Shown here: one piece after another, positions 15,902 to 24,181 of the stretch
Numbering within the stretch: the first letter of the stretch is position 1
Layout: every line of letters begins with the position of its first letter
Source of the DNA: CAZIPZ01 sp964541075
GTDB lineage: Bacteria > Acidobacteriota > Terriglobia > 20CM-2-55-15
Direction of reading: 5' to 3'
DNA: 29,819 bases
Assembly (NCBI GenBank): GCA_964541075.1
Contig: CAZIPZ010000017.1
Coordinates: 1 to 29,819, forward strand
The notes under the pieces: generated by a model
What the model saw: the letters and a program-made list of their open reading frames with translations, nothing else
What the model was told of the DNA's origin: nothing
Databases searched by the model: none
Made by a program: the position numbers and the translations under genes

Positions 15902-17182
15902 TCAACGCTGTAGCTTGCGGCCGGCGATCCAGACGGAATCGATTTGCTTCGTGTTGCGGATATCGGTCAACGGATCCGCATTCAGTACGATGAAATCCGC
16001 CCATTTTCCAGGCTGCAAAGTCCCGAGATCGGCGTCGAGCTTTGTTACTTTTGCTGCGTTGCCGGTCGCTGCGACGAGCGCCTGCATCGGCGTGAGGCCC
16101 GCCGCGACCATCATCTCCAATTCCAGATGTTCGAAATATCCCTGCCAGCGGCCGACTCCGGCGCCGGTATCCGTACCCATCGCGATGGTGACCCCGGCGT
16201 CCTGGAGCATCTTGAGATTCCGGTTCGCCTGCGCGAGCGCCTGCTTGATCGACTGCGCATTTGCATTGTTGCGGACTCGGGCTTGCGCGGCGGGATCGGT
16301 AAGTTGCGCCACCACCGGGCGGTAGGATTGTTCTCGAGTAAAGAATGGATCGCTGAAGAATGCCGGAGTGGATTCGTAGGCGAAGACGGAAAGATCGCGT
16401 GTGAGTGTGGGAATGTACCCCACGTTGCGCCGCTTGATTTCATTGATGAGAGCCGCATCGATATCCATGTCGCGGACGCTGTGGGCGAGAATGTCGACTC
16501 CCGCGTTCACGAGCGCTTGGGCATCCTTCAAAAAGAACATGTGTGCGGCGACTCGCAACCCATTCTTGTGCGCGTGATCGATGAGTGCGGTAAACACGGC
16601 CGGCGCCATACGCTGGGGTGAGTTGTCGGGGCCGTCCACGCGCGTCTTGATGACGTCCACTTTACTGGCGGCGGCTGCCTCGACGTCTCGGCGAACCTGG
16701 TCAGCGGTTGGAGCAACAACGTTCTTGCCGGAGACGTAGAGCCGCGTCCGATCCGGGATTCCGCGCCGTTGTTCATCACGCAAGCGAATGCTTTCAACGC
16801 CATCGTCGCCCAGGCTGTACACCGTCGTCACGCCATAATCGGCATAAAGCCTCAGTTGCGCCGTAAGTTGGTCACGCGGCGGTTGCCTCGAATTCGGATT
16901 TAGATCGACATGCGCATGAGCATTGATGAAGCCGGGAATGATGGTCTTGCCCGCCATGTCAATCCGTACGGCCCCAGATGGTGCGGAGACGCCGCCGACA
17001 GCTTCAATGCGCCCGTCTCGGATCAGGATGTCGCCTCGTTCGAGCGGCGCGCGGCCCGCGCCATCGATGATGCGGGCGCCGGTCAGCACCGTGAACTGTG
17101 TTGCAGAGGTGTTCTGCGCACCCGAAGGCGCGAAGAAAGCAAAAGCAAAAAGCCAAGCGATGATTAGCGAAATACGAACCAT
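15902..17182 (-). CDS. Exported metal-dependent amidohydrolase
   Basis: The protein is 426 aa with a signal peptide (LIIAWLFAFAFFAPSGAQ). It has the small beta-sandwich half typical of the amidohydrolase superfamily (TVLTGARIIDGAG, GDILIRDGRIEAV) and a TIM-barrel with all expected metal ligands: His89 and His91 in INAHAHVD, Lys179 in VIKT (the likely carboxylated lysine), His214 in VAAHMF, His234 in ILAHSV and Asp338 in GTDTG. It resembles the imidazolonepropionase-like/prolidase-like group common in acidobacterial secretomes; by family it should hydrolyse C-N bonds in peptides or cyclic amides. It closes with GKWADFIVLNADPLTDI. GGAAGGA lies just upstream of the ATG. It is divergent from the deacetylase/amidase operon, and a functional link is possible but unproven. 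Confidence 0.88.
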   Translation of the reverse strand: MVRISLIIAWLFAFAFFAPSGAQNTSATQFTVLTGARIIDGAGRAPLERGDILIRDGRIEAVGGVSAPSGAVRIDMAGKTIIPGFINAHAHVDLNPNSRQPPRDQLTAQLRLYADYGVTTVYSLGDDGVESIRLRDEQRRGIPDRTRLYVSGKNVVAPTADQVRRDVEAAAASKVDVIKTRVDGPDNSPQRMAPAVFTALIDHAHKNGLRVAAHMFFLKDAQALVNAGVDILAHSVRDMDIDAALINEIKRRNVGYIPTLTRDLSVFAYESTPAFFSDPFFTREQSYRPVVAQLTDPAAQARVRNNANAQSIKQALAQANRNLKMLQDAGVTIAMGTDTGAGVGRWQGYFEHLELEMMVAAGLTPMQALVAATGNAAKVTKLDADLGTLQPGKWADFIVLNADPLTDIRNTKQIDSVWIAGRKLQR

Positions 17183-17741
17183 GCGTCCTTCCAGAAAAAG
17201 GTGTGAAATATTCTATTCTGTCGCTTTCCAAAATCCATACTTCTTCGGAAAACGCTTCTCTTGTGAGTCTCGACTTCCGCTGCGATCGGTCACTCCTCCG
17301 GTCTTTCGTCCGAGTAAACCAAGAGAAAGCGTTGTGGCCTGCTCTCTTCACCACTTACCTTGGCGAATATGAAGACGCCTTCGCAACATGCTTCGTGACA
17401 GAGATAAGCATGCAACGGCGTTTCTCGTCAGACTAGGCCTCTTCCGCGAATGGAGTTCGGCAACGGCATATCCAATTGGAGCATCGATGGCCCCGCCCAG
17501 AGCGAGCAAGGCAATGTGCGGATAAGGTATGGAACGGAACGGCTGATGACAGAGAGATTGTCGCGCCGGTCGTGGTTCTTCGACCCTTCCGGATCACGCC
17601 AAAATTGTCTCTCTCATTCCTGACGGCCACATTTTTGTTGCTGTTTCTTCAGGCGGGCCTCACGTATCACCTGTGTTTTCAATGTAATGGCTAACGGTCA
17701 TTTCCTTGCTATTCCCAATATGCAAAGGAGGCGGAAAACGT
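17183..17741. other. Divergent intergenic region, about 560 nt
   Basis: This separates the amidohydrolase (-) from the PuuE-like operon (+) and should contain promoters for both. I see no credible gene. An imperfect inverted repeat is present: AACGCTTCTCTTG (17251-17263) against CCAAGAGAAAGCGTT (17319-17333), with one bulged base. It could be an operator or transcript structure. The sequence just before the operon carries the strong AAAGGAGG at 17724-17731. Confidence 0.4.
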
Positions 17742-18722
17742 ATGGAGACGATGATCAGTCGTCGCGGATTATGGGGGGCCGCATTCGGCATAGCAGCCTC
17801 GCTGTCCGTTCAAAAGACCTTCGCGCAGACACCGCAAACCCTTGTCGGTCTTCTGCGCTCTTCGGGGCGCTACGACGATTCAATGATTTTTGAGCGAAAG
17901 CCATTCGCGTGGCCCGGCGGAAAAACATTGGCTGTGTGGATCATTCCGAATGTCGAGATCTGGGCCTTTGATGCTGTATCCGACGCGGCAATCAATCCCA
18001 CAGCAACCGGCGCCGGACCCGATGTGATCAACTACGCAGCCCGTGAATACGGAATGCGCGTTGGCCTTTGGCGGATCGCAGATCTGTTGGACAACTCCGG
18101 AATTCGTGCGACCGTCGCCCTCAACTCTGCTGTCTGCCAGGCGCACCCGCGTGTGATTGAAGAGATAAACAGGCGAAACTGGGAATTCATGGCGCATGGC
18201 GTCACCAACACCCGTAGCCTCAGCAAACTCAGCATTGATGCTGAGCGAGCTGCAATCCGTAGTTCGGTCGAAACCATCGAGAAAGCCACCGGAAAGAAGG
18301 TGCGAGGCTGGCTCGGTCCTGGACAAATAGAAACCGCGAACACGCCGGACCTCTTGGCAGAGGAGGGTCTCCTCTACACAGCGGATTGGAACAGCGACGA
18401 CCAGCCGCTGAAGATGAAGGTCAAGGCCGGGGAGTTTTATAGCCTTCCGCACACTCTGTATGCCAACGATGTAGAGCTGTTTTCCAAGCGCGGCTATAGC
18501 GGCAAACAGATCCGTCAGGCGCTGAGTGATCAGTTTGATGTCTTGTTCGAAGATAGTCGAAAGCTGCCGCGAGTTATGGGAATTTCTCTCCACCCATTCC
18601 TGACAGGACAACCTTCTCAGATTGGCCACTTGAAGGAAGTGGTGCAGTACATGAAGCAGCGCGATGGCGTTTGGTTCGCGACTGGAACAGAGATTGTCGA
18701 AGCCTATCGGAAGGTTGCATAA
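17742..18722 (+). CDS. Exported PuuE-like polysaccharide-deacetylase-fold protein, copy 1
   Basis: The protein is 326 aa. ATG 17742 lies 10 nt after AAAGGAGG. The N-terminus (ISRRGLWGAAFGIAAS...FAQ) is a twin-arginine-type signal. The body fits the CE4/NodB superfamily, closest to the PuuE (metal-independent allantoinase-type) branch: AVWIIPNVE (about 64-72), YGMRVGLWRIADLLD (103-117), IRATVALN, the FMAHGVTN motif with His152, YTADWNSDDQP (212-222) and SLHPFLTGQP with His284. Known PuuE enzymes open the cyclic ureide allantoin and are cytoplasmic; the export signal here is unusual. It is the first gene of a three-gene operon, with a paralog starting 28 nt downstream. The substrate cannot be deduced; an N-acyl sugar is an alternative to a ureide. 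Confidence 0.85.
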   Translation: METMISRRGLWGAAFGIAASLSVQKTFAQTPQTLVGLLRSSGRYDDSMIFERKPFAWPGGKTLAVWIIPNVEIWAFDAVSDAAINPTATGAGPDVINYAAREYGMRVGLWRIADLLDNSGIRATVALNSAVCQAHPRVIEEINRRNWEFMAHGVTNTRSLSKLSIDAERAAIRSSVETIEKATGKKVRGWLGPGQIETANTPDLLAEEGLLYTADWNSDDQPLKMKVKAGEFYSLPHTLYANDVELFSKRGYSGKQIRQALSDQFDVLFEDSRKLPRVMGISLHPFLTGQPSQIGHLKEVVQYMKQRDGVWFATGTEIVEAYRKVA

Positions 18723-18750
18723 GGCTGTCGCAGAAATCTTAGGAGCAAAG

Positions 18751-19722
18751 ATGAATACAACGGCTCGCAGAGAATTCCTTATTAAGAGTCTTGGACTGTT
18801 CGCAGCTGCAGGCGCAGTCGGTTCTTCTGCAGGCGGCGTCTGGGCGCAGATTCAAGAGGAGGTGCGCCGACCTGGCCGCTATGAGGACTTGCTGATCCTA
18901 GATCGCAAGCCCTTCCTGTGGCCTGGCGGCAGGACCGTTGCCGTCTGGATCATTCCGAATGTTGAGGTCTTCATGTTCGATCCGAACGAAGGGATCCCGA
19001 ATGCGAACCCGGCCGAGCCCGACCTCATCAACTACTCTCAGAGAGACTACGGGATGCGCGTCGGTTTGTGGCGCATTGCCGATGTCATGGAAGCCGCAGG
19101 CATTAAGGCGACGGTCGCGCTGAACGCGGGTGTTTGCAAAGTATTTCCGAAAGCTATGGAACAAATGAACAAGCTTGGCTGGGAAATGATGGGCCACGGC
19201 ATTACGAACAGCCGAAACCTGAGAGGACTGTCCCTCGATGAAGAACGCGAGGTCATCCAGACAACTCTTTCAATGATCGAACAGTCGACCGGAAAGAAGG
19301 TGAAGGGTTGGCTCGGTCCGGGCTTGGGAGAAACATTCAACACGCCCGATTTACTTGCGGAACTAGGTGTCAAGTACACCGGGGATTGGAATAACGACGA
19401 ACTGCCCTATCGGATGAAGGTCAAGAAAGGAGAATTCTACTCCTTGCCTTACTGGATGGATGTCAACGACATCTCGTTCTACCGGTTAGGGCGAACTGGC
19501 GAAGAGTACTACCAAGCGGTGGCCGAACTGTTTGACAATCTCTACGCGGACAGCAAGAAGATTCCTCGAGTGCTTGGCCTCCCCCTGCATCCTTTTCTTA
19601 CCGGTCAGCCTGTTCATATCAAGTACTTCAGAAAGGTGATCGACCATATTAAACAACACGACAAAGTCTGGTTCGCAACTGGCGGCGAGATCATTGACGC
19701 CTATCAAAAGGTCCAAACATGA
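18751..19722 (+). CDS. Exported PuuE-like polysaccharide-deacetylase-fold protein, copy 2
   Basis: The protein is 323 aa with ATG 18751, 5 nt after AGGAG. It has a textbook Tat signal (TARREFLIKSLGLFAAAG, cleavage near VWAQ). It aligns end to end with the preceding gene, with roughly half of positions identical by eye, and keeps the same signature blocks: AVWIIPNVE, YGMRVGLWRIADVM, GHGITN with His149, GWLGPG, YTGDWNNDELPY and PLHPFLTGQP. NDELPY is nearer to the PuuE-family NDDLPY signature than the copy-1 version (SDDQPL), so this copy may be the more typical enzyme while copy 1 has a changed specificity. Its TGA overlaps the ATG of the amidase gene by 4 nt, indicating translational coupling. 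Two tandem exported paralogs could form a heteromer. Confidence 0.87.
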   Translation: MNTTARREFLIKSLGLFAAAGAVGSSAGGVWAQIQEEVRRPGRYEDLLILDRKPFLWPGGRTVAVWIIPNVEVFMFDPNEGIPNANPAEPDLINYSQRDYGMRVGLWRIADVMEAAGIKATVALNAGVCKVFPKAMEQMNKLGWEMMGHGITNSRNLRGLSLDEEREVIQTTLSMIEQSTGKKVKGWLGPGLGETFNTPDLLAELGVKYTGDWNNDELPYRMKVKKGEFYSLPYWMDVNDISFYRLGRTGEEYYQAVAELFDNLYADSKKIPRVLGLPLHPFLTGQPVHIKYFRKVIDHIKQHDKVWFATGGEIIDAYQKVQT

Positions 19723-21341
19723 TAAAGATGCATGGAATTAAGGAAATAAAGAAGACAGCCTCCGTATTCGGACTGCTCGCCGCGCTCTTATTGGTCCCAA
19801 GCAGTCGGGCCTTGGGCGCGAACAATGATGCTCCACCGTTTCAGATCATGGAAACGTCCATTGATCAGATTCATGCGGCCTTCAAGTCTGGAAAACTAAC
19901 GGCGCGAAAGCTGGTTCAAGCCTATCTGGACCGAATTGACGCTTACGACAAGAACGGTCCAGCACTAAATTCGATCATATCGCTGAATCCCAACGCGTTG
20001 GAAGAAGCGGACAAGCTCGATGCAGCGTTCAAAAAAGGTGGGCTCGTCGGCCCGTTGCATGGGATTCCAATCCTTGTGAAGGATGAAATTGACACCGCAG
20101 GCATGCCGACGACGCATGGCACGCTCGTTTTTAAAGACTATCGTCCACCGAAGGACGCTTATGCCATCGGCAAGTTGAGAAAGGCTGGAGCGATCATTCT
20201 CGGAAAAACGACTTTGAGTGAGTATGCAGGCGGCGATACCTACGGCTCAATGTTCGGCGCATCACGCAATCCGTACGATCTCGAACGGACCGTAGGCGGC
20301 TCTTCCGGCGGCTCCGGTTCAGCGCTTGCCGCGAATTTCTCGACAGTGACGATCGGTGAGGAAACTGCGGCGTCGATCCGCCGTCCAGGCGCCTGGAATG
20401 GTGTTGTCAGCCTGAGGCCGACTCCTGGCCTCGTAAGTCGAAGTGGCATGTGGGATGGATATCCCGCTCCCAATGCGCAAATGGGACCAATGGCGAGAAC
20501 GGTCACGGACCTTGCGAAAGTGCTCGATGGACTTGCGGGTTACGACCCCGAGGATCCTATTACCGCGCTGGGTTTGGGAAAAATTCCGGACACCTATACG
20601 AAGTTTCTGGAAAAGAATGGATTGAAGGGAGCGCGAATCGGCATCTTACGCGAATCCATCGGCGGCGGTTCAGAACCTGAATCCGAAGACTTCAAGAAGG
20701 TTGATGCCATTTTCGAAAAGAATATTGCGGAGCTTAAGGCCGCAGGCGCGACGATCGTGGATTCAATAGTGATTCCGGACCTGAAAAAGCTCATGCAAAA
20801 GAGAGCATCAAATCCTGAGATCTTCGACGAGGCGTTGAGGTTGTATTTAGCCCGAAATCCAAGTTCGCCCATTAAGACGCGCCAGGACATCGCCAATTCA
20901 CCCGACCTGGACAAAAGCATTCCGCCGTCAAAAGGCCAACAGTGGAAGACTACTCCGAAGCACGATCCGGTCAAATGGGGTGAATACCTGCAGGCTCGCG
21001 AACAATTGCTCGTGAACATCATGAAGGTGATGGCGGACAACAAGCTGGACGCCATCGTGCATAAGTCGGTCGAACACCAGCCGTCGCTGATCAAAGACGG
21101 AATGAACCCGCCATATGTGTCCGCCAAAGGAGTGCCACAACTGAACACATTCTTGGTTTACGCCGCGTCGATGACCGTACCGTCTGGGTTCACAACAGAC
21201 GGCCTTCCTGTTGGAATCACGTTCTTCGGCCCTCCCTACAGTGAGTCTACACTTTTGAGACTTGCATTTTCCTATGAGCAGGCCACACATCATCGAACTC
21301 CACCGAAAACCACTCCGCCATTGACAGTTAAGGCCCCGTAA
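19719..21341 (+). CDS. Exported amidase-signature family hydrolase
   Basis: The protein is 540 aa with a Sec-type signal peptide (about 10-35, LLAALLLVPSSRALGAN). It contains the complete amidase-signature triad: Lys121 in ILVKDEID, the cis-Ser195 in GGSSGGS and the nucleophile Ser219 in ETAASIRRP, with the 24-residue spacing between the serines seen in the family. The usual DTGGS around the nucleophile is ETAAS here, a mild variation. The C-terminal end SGFTTDGLPVGITFFG is typical of these amidases. It should hydrolyse a linear amide, plausibly the product of the deacetylase-fold enzymes encoded upstream, with which it overlaps by 4 nt. The exact substrate is unknown. A terminator-like hairpin follows at 21371-21403. 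Confidence 0.9.
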   Translation: MIKMHGIKEIKKTASVFGLLAALLLVPSSRALGANNDAPPFQIMETSIDQIHAAFKSGKLTARKLVQAYLDRIDAYDKNGPALNSIISLNPNALEEADKLDAAFKKGGLVGPLHGIPILVKDEIDTAGMPTTHGTLVFKDYRPPKDAYAIGKLRKAGAIILGKTTLSEYAGGDTYGSMFGASRNPYDLERTVGGSSGGSGSALAANFSTVTIGEETAASIRRPGAWNGVVSLRPTPGLVSRSGMWDGYPAPNAQMGPMARTVTDLAKVLDGLAGYDPEDPITALGLGKIPDTYTKFLEKNGLKGARIGILRESIGGGSEPESEDFKKVDAIFEKNIAELKAAGATIVDSIVIPDLKKLMQKRASNPEIFDEALRLYLARNPSSPIKTRQDIANSPDLDKSIPPSKGQQWKTTPKHDPVKWGEYLQAREQLLVNIMKVMADNKLDAIVHKSVEHQPSLIKDGMNPPYVSAKGVPQLNTFLVYAASMTVPSGFTTDGLPVGITFFGPPYSESTLLRLAFSYEQATHHRTPPKTTPPLTVKAP

Positions 21342-21370
21342 CCCACCAGAAACCTGACCGCACCCCTAAT

Positions 21371-21403
21371 GGGCCGCAAAAATCCTTGACCAGTCCGCGG
21401 CCC
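21371..21403 (+). terminator. Possible terminator after the deacetylase/amidase operon
   Basis: GGGCCGC (21371-21377) pairs with GCGGCCC (21397-21403) over a 19-nt loop, starting 29 nt after the amidase stop, and is followed by the pyrimidine-rich CTTCCTTTTC. The long loop weakens the call. Confidence 0.4.
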
Positions 21404-21509
21404 CTTCCTTTTCAATTGTCAACACGCCTTTTTTGTCAGGTGATGCTCCAGCCCGGACATTCTTGTCTTGGCAGCAACGCCGCCTTTGCGCAACCGCACA
21501 TTCTTGTTG

Positions 21510-21593
21510 ATGGTTAAGTGGCTGATCCTCTTCTGGGCGACTCTGTTGATGCGCACGCCGGCGGTTTCGGCAATTGATCTGCAAGAAGATTGA
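21510..21593 (+). other. 27-codon frame encoding a signal-peptide-like sequence
   Basis: ATG 21510 to TGA 21591-21593 encodes MVKWLILFWATLLMRTPAVSA followed by IDLQED. The first 21 residues look like a complete secretion signal, but the frame stops at once. There is no clear ribosome binding site. It could be a coupled leader, a remnant of a secreted protein, or chance; it ends 11 nt before the chosen ATG of the VWA gene. Confidence 0.25.
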
Positions 21594-21604
21594 CGCCATT
21601 TGCC

Positions 21605-22564
21605 ATGAAACTCCTTGTCATCGGGATTCTATCAGTCACCCTTGCATCGCTCTCGGCGTGGTCGCAGGAACAGAAAATGCCGCTCGATTTCGATCAACGA
21701 GAAGGCTACGTTGTCAACGTAGACGTCCAGTTCGTACAGTTCTCAGTGTCGGTTGTGAATAAGGACGGGAGAGCTGTGACCGGCTTGATTGCGGATCAAT
21801 TCAAAGCGTTTGAGGATGGAGTCGAGCAGAGCATAACCGCCTTCGCCCAGGAAGATGGTCCCATTAGTCTCGGCATCGTGGTTGACAACAGTTCGAGCAT
21901 GACCGGAAACCGTCAGGGTGCGAATCAGGCTGCCGTGACTTTTCTTCGAGAAAGCCATCCAAACGATGAAACATTCATTGTGAAGTTCGATAACGACGTT
22001 TTTCTTGAACAGGACTTCACGGGCAGCGCTGACGCAGTCGCGAGAGCTCTCAAGTACTCACGGAGGTCGGGTCAAACTGCCTTGTATGACGCTGTTTATC
22101 TATCAGCTGATCACATGCGTAAGGGCCGGAGGGATCAGAAGGTGATTTTGCTGATATCCGATGGAGAGGACACCGCAAGCAGATACGACTTGAACGAGAC
22201 AATCGAGATGCTGCAAGAGTCTCAAGTGACCGTCTACGCAATAGGATTATTTCACCCTCTCCAACATGGCGGAAATGTAGTCGCTCCGCCATCCGGGAAG
22301 GCGAAACGGGTACTGCGCAAGATCTCGCAGGCTACCGGAGGTGAGGCGTATTTTCCCAAGTCAGCCAATGAACTCGAGGATATGTGCATGCGCATCAATA
22401 GGCACGCTCGAAGCCGCTATACCATCGGTTACTCGCCGTTAAACACAAGCCGTGACGGTTCATGGCGGAACATTGGAGTTAAAGTCGCCATTCCAGATAC
22501 GAAGGTGATTGTTCGAACCAAGCTTGGCTACTATGCACCGCGGCTCGCAATGAAGGATCGATGA
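21605..22564 (+). CDS. Secreted VWA-domain protein, acidobacterial type
   Basis: The protein is 319 aa from ATG 21605, with a signal peptide (LLVIGILSVTLASLSAWSQ). The segment FSVSVVNKDGRAVTGLIADQFKAFEDG is the conserved lead-in of the 'VWFA-related Acidobacterial domain' family (TIGR03436). The von Willebrand A fold follows with an intact metal-ion-dependent adhesion site: DNSSSM (Asp94, Ser96, Ser98), Thr158 in GQTALYD and Asp186 in ISDGED. The C-terminus ends RTKLGYYAP, also typical. These proteins are exported, very numerous in acidobacterial genomes and of unknown role, presumably protein or surface binding. An alternative TTG start at 21590 has AAGAAGA directly before it; neither start has a well-spaced ribosome binding site. 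It is a single gene, convergent with the methyltransferase gene. Confidence 0.88.
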   Translation: MKLLVIGILSVTLASLSAWSQEQKMPLDFDQREGYVVNVDVQFVQFSVSVVNKDGRAVTGLIADQFKAFEDGVEQSITAFAQEDGPISLGIVVDNSSSMTGNRQGANQAAVTFLRESHPNDETFIVKFDNDVFLEQDFTGSADAVARALKYSRRSGQTALYDAVYLSADHMRKGRRDQKVILLISDGEDTASRYDLNETIEMLQESQVTVYAIGLFHPLQHGGNVVAPPSGKAKRVLRKISQATGGEAYFPKSANELEDMCMRINRHARSRYTIGYSPLNTSRDGSWRNIGVKVAIPDTKVIVRTKLGYYAPRLAMKDR

Positions 22565-22870
22565 TCTCTCGCTGTGGTTGGCTTAAGGACAGGTATCCAG
22601 GTGCGTTTGCGATTCCTCGCGGAATCAATAATGCTGGCGCTGTTGTGAGCGACTCCACGATTTCGCAAAAGTTCCGAAACCTTCATGCCGCAGTTGGAAT
22701 GAGAAGTGATTGAACGAGTGTGGCTCCTCTGATGATTGGGAGCTTTCTCTTACGAATTCAGCTTTGTTGGCAAAAAAGGCCCATCCACGCGGGGGGCGCA
22801 CCGGTTGAACTCAATAGGTGGACCGGTGTGCCAATCGAGACCGGCTTGAACGCACCGTAGCGTCAGGCTT
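22565..22870. other. Intergenic region between convergent genes
   Basis: No gene is supported here. A small hairpin, GATTCC (22611-22616) with GGAATC (22621-22626), lies about 50 nt after the VWA stop and could contribute to termination, but it is only 6 bp and has no T-run. The last part adjoins the methyltransferase stop on the minus strand. Confidence 0.4.
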
Positions 22871-23488
22871 TCAGCCGTGTCGCGTCGATGGCTGGGCCGG
22901 CGTCGCGCGCCAACGGGACAGACAGATCCACGCCTTGGCGGGCTCAGGCGCGTCACGAAAGTCGGCAGATCGCACCGACAGAATTTCAAGGTGCGGTTCG
23001 ATGGCATTGGTCACGTCCCGCAGTGAGCGTCTGGGAGGTCCTGCGTCGCGCGGCGGCCCTTCGGTGCTTCCGATTAAACTCAGCCACACGCCGCCGTGCG
23101 CCAGCACGGCAGCGACTTGACCTGCGAATTTCGCGCGCTCGGTCGCCTCGTCAAACACGTGGAAGCAGCCGCGATCGAATACCAGGTCAAAGGGGCCGCC
23201 TTCCGGCAGCGTGGCTAGAAAGTCAAGTGCGTCGAACCGGCAGCGCAAGCCTGGAGGAAGTTTGGCGCGAGCCTTTTCTATGGCGCGAGGCGCCACATCC
23301 ACGCCATAAACGTCGTAGCCGTGATGGGCAAGCCAGATCGCATTTGTGCCGGTGCCGCAGCCCACATCGAGCGCCCGCCCGGTAGGAAGGACGCCCGACT
23401 CGACCGCCTGAATCAGCAGCGGCTCCGGCACGCCGGTATCCCACGGCATGAAGCCCTGCGCGTAGTTTTCTTCCCACGAAGACGGCAT
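22871..23488 (-). CDS. Class I SAM-dependent methyltransferase
   Basis: The protein is 205 aa from ATG 23488; a GTG at 23497 in the same frame would add three residues, and neither has a clear ribosome binding site. Motif I is perfect (ALDVGCGTGTN, about 39-49), followed by HGYDVYGVDVAP with the acidic residue that binds the SAM ribose, and FDLVFDRGCFHVF as the motif IV region. The N-terminal PWDTGVPEPLLIQAVESG is typical of the thiopurine-methyltransferase-like branch of small cytosolic enzymes, which often methylate thiols, tellurite/selenite or small halides. The substrate cannot be assigned. It lies 18 nt after the DUF1905/YdeI-like gene and is probably cotranscribed with it. Confidence 0.85.
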   Translation of the reverse strand: MPSSWEENYAQGFMPWDTGVPEPLLIQAVESGVLPTGRALDVGCGTGTNAIWLAHHGYDVYGVDVAPRAIEKARAKLPPGLRCRFDALDFLATLPEGGPFDLVFDRGCFHVFDEATERAKFAGQVAAVLAHGGVWLSLIGSTEGPPRDAGPPRRSLRDVTNAIEPHLEILSVRSADFRDAPEPAKAWICLSRWRATPAQPSTRHG

Positions 23489-23506
23489 GCCGGACACTAT
23501 ATACGC

Positions 23507-24181
23507 TTAATCTTCTTCCCGCCTCGAATCGTTGAAGACTCTCTCGATGCGGCGCAGTCTGGCATCGAGTGTTCGGTAGTAAAAAATGGCCAGCAGATTG
23601 TGACGGCGCTGGCGTTCCGTCATCCGTTGCCAGGCGCGTGTAGCGCCGGGAATTCGGTTAAACGCGAGGCGGAGCATTGGAGGCAATTCGATCTCGGCCT
23701 CCATGGCCTCCATGACCTGTTCCGCGACGCGTTCGGCGCGCCGGCGGCGTGTGTCCACAGACTTTCCCTCTGCAACGAAATTTGCAAGCCACTTGCGGAG
23801 GGACGAATTGAGCTGATCAAACCACTTTCTTAAAGCACGACCCTGTTTCAGCGCTTGCGCGAGTTCGGCGGGTAGCTGCAGCACCGGCGGGTCTAATATC
23901 GGGGTTGCGACAAGCGTAGCTGCGGATCCCGCGGAAATCCGAGCGGCCTTTTGCGCCTTCTTATTGACGATCAAAATATAGTCGCCTTGACTGGTCGGCA
24001 AAGCTGACGTTTGATATTCGAATCCGTTCACCTGCACCCGCATCTTCAACGCTCCCCGCGCGCCCCAGGTCTTTTCAACGGAAAACGGCAAGCGCACGAC
24101 GACCCAATTCAGTTTCTTGCCGAACCGTTGGAGGATTGCACGGAATTCCTTCGATTGCGTTTTGATCTGCCGCCTCGCCAT
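23507..24181 (-). CDS. DUF1905 and YdeI/OmpD-associated-like protein
   Basis: The protein is 224 aa with no signal peptide. The N-terminal half (about 10-95) fits DUF1905: WVVVRLPFSVEKTWGARGALKMRVQVNGFEYQTSALP followed by the NKKAQKAARI step. The C-terminal half (about 105-190) fits the 'bacteriocin-protection, YdeI or OmpD-associated' domain, with LAQALKQ, FDQLNSSLRKWLANFVAEGKSVDTRRRRAERVAEQVMEAM. The middle W-x-x-L / S-x-x-K / TRRRR pattern is the family signature. Members are small cytosolic proteins of unclear function. The last 30 residues are basic and may bind nucleic acid (speculative). No strong ribosome binding site is visible. It is the first gene of a two-gene unit with the methyltransferase. 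Confidence 0.8.
   Translation of the reverse strand: MARRQIKTQSKEFRAILQRFGKKLNWVVVRLPFSVEKTWGARGALKMRVQVNGFEYQTSALPTSQGDYILIVNKKAQKAARISAGSAATLVATPILDPPVLQLPAELAQALKQGRALRKWFDQLNSSLRKWLANFVAEGKSVDTRRRRAERVAEQVMEAMEAEIELPPMLRLAFNRIPGATRAWQRMTERQRRHNLLAIFYYRTLDARLRRIERVFNDSRREED

Noticed and set aside
17433..17694. Small frames upstream of the PuuE-like operon
   Set aside because: No start signals or recognisable content; treated as intergenic.
21366..21599. 77-aa minus-strand open frame
   Set aside because: It is low-complexity (Gln/Arg-rich), has no homology I can recognise, and covers the terminator-like hairpin of the amidase operon.
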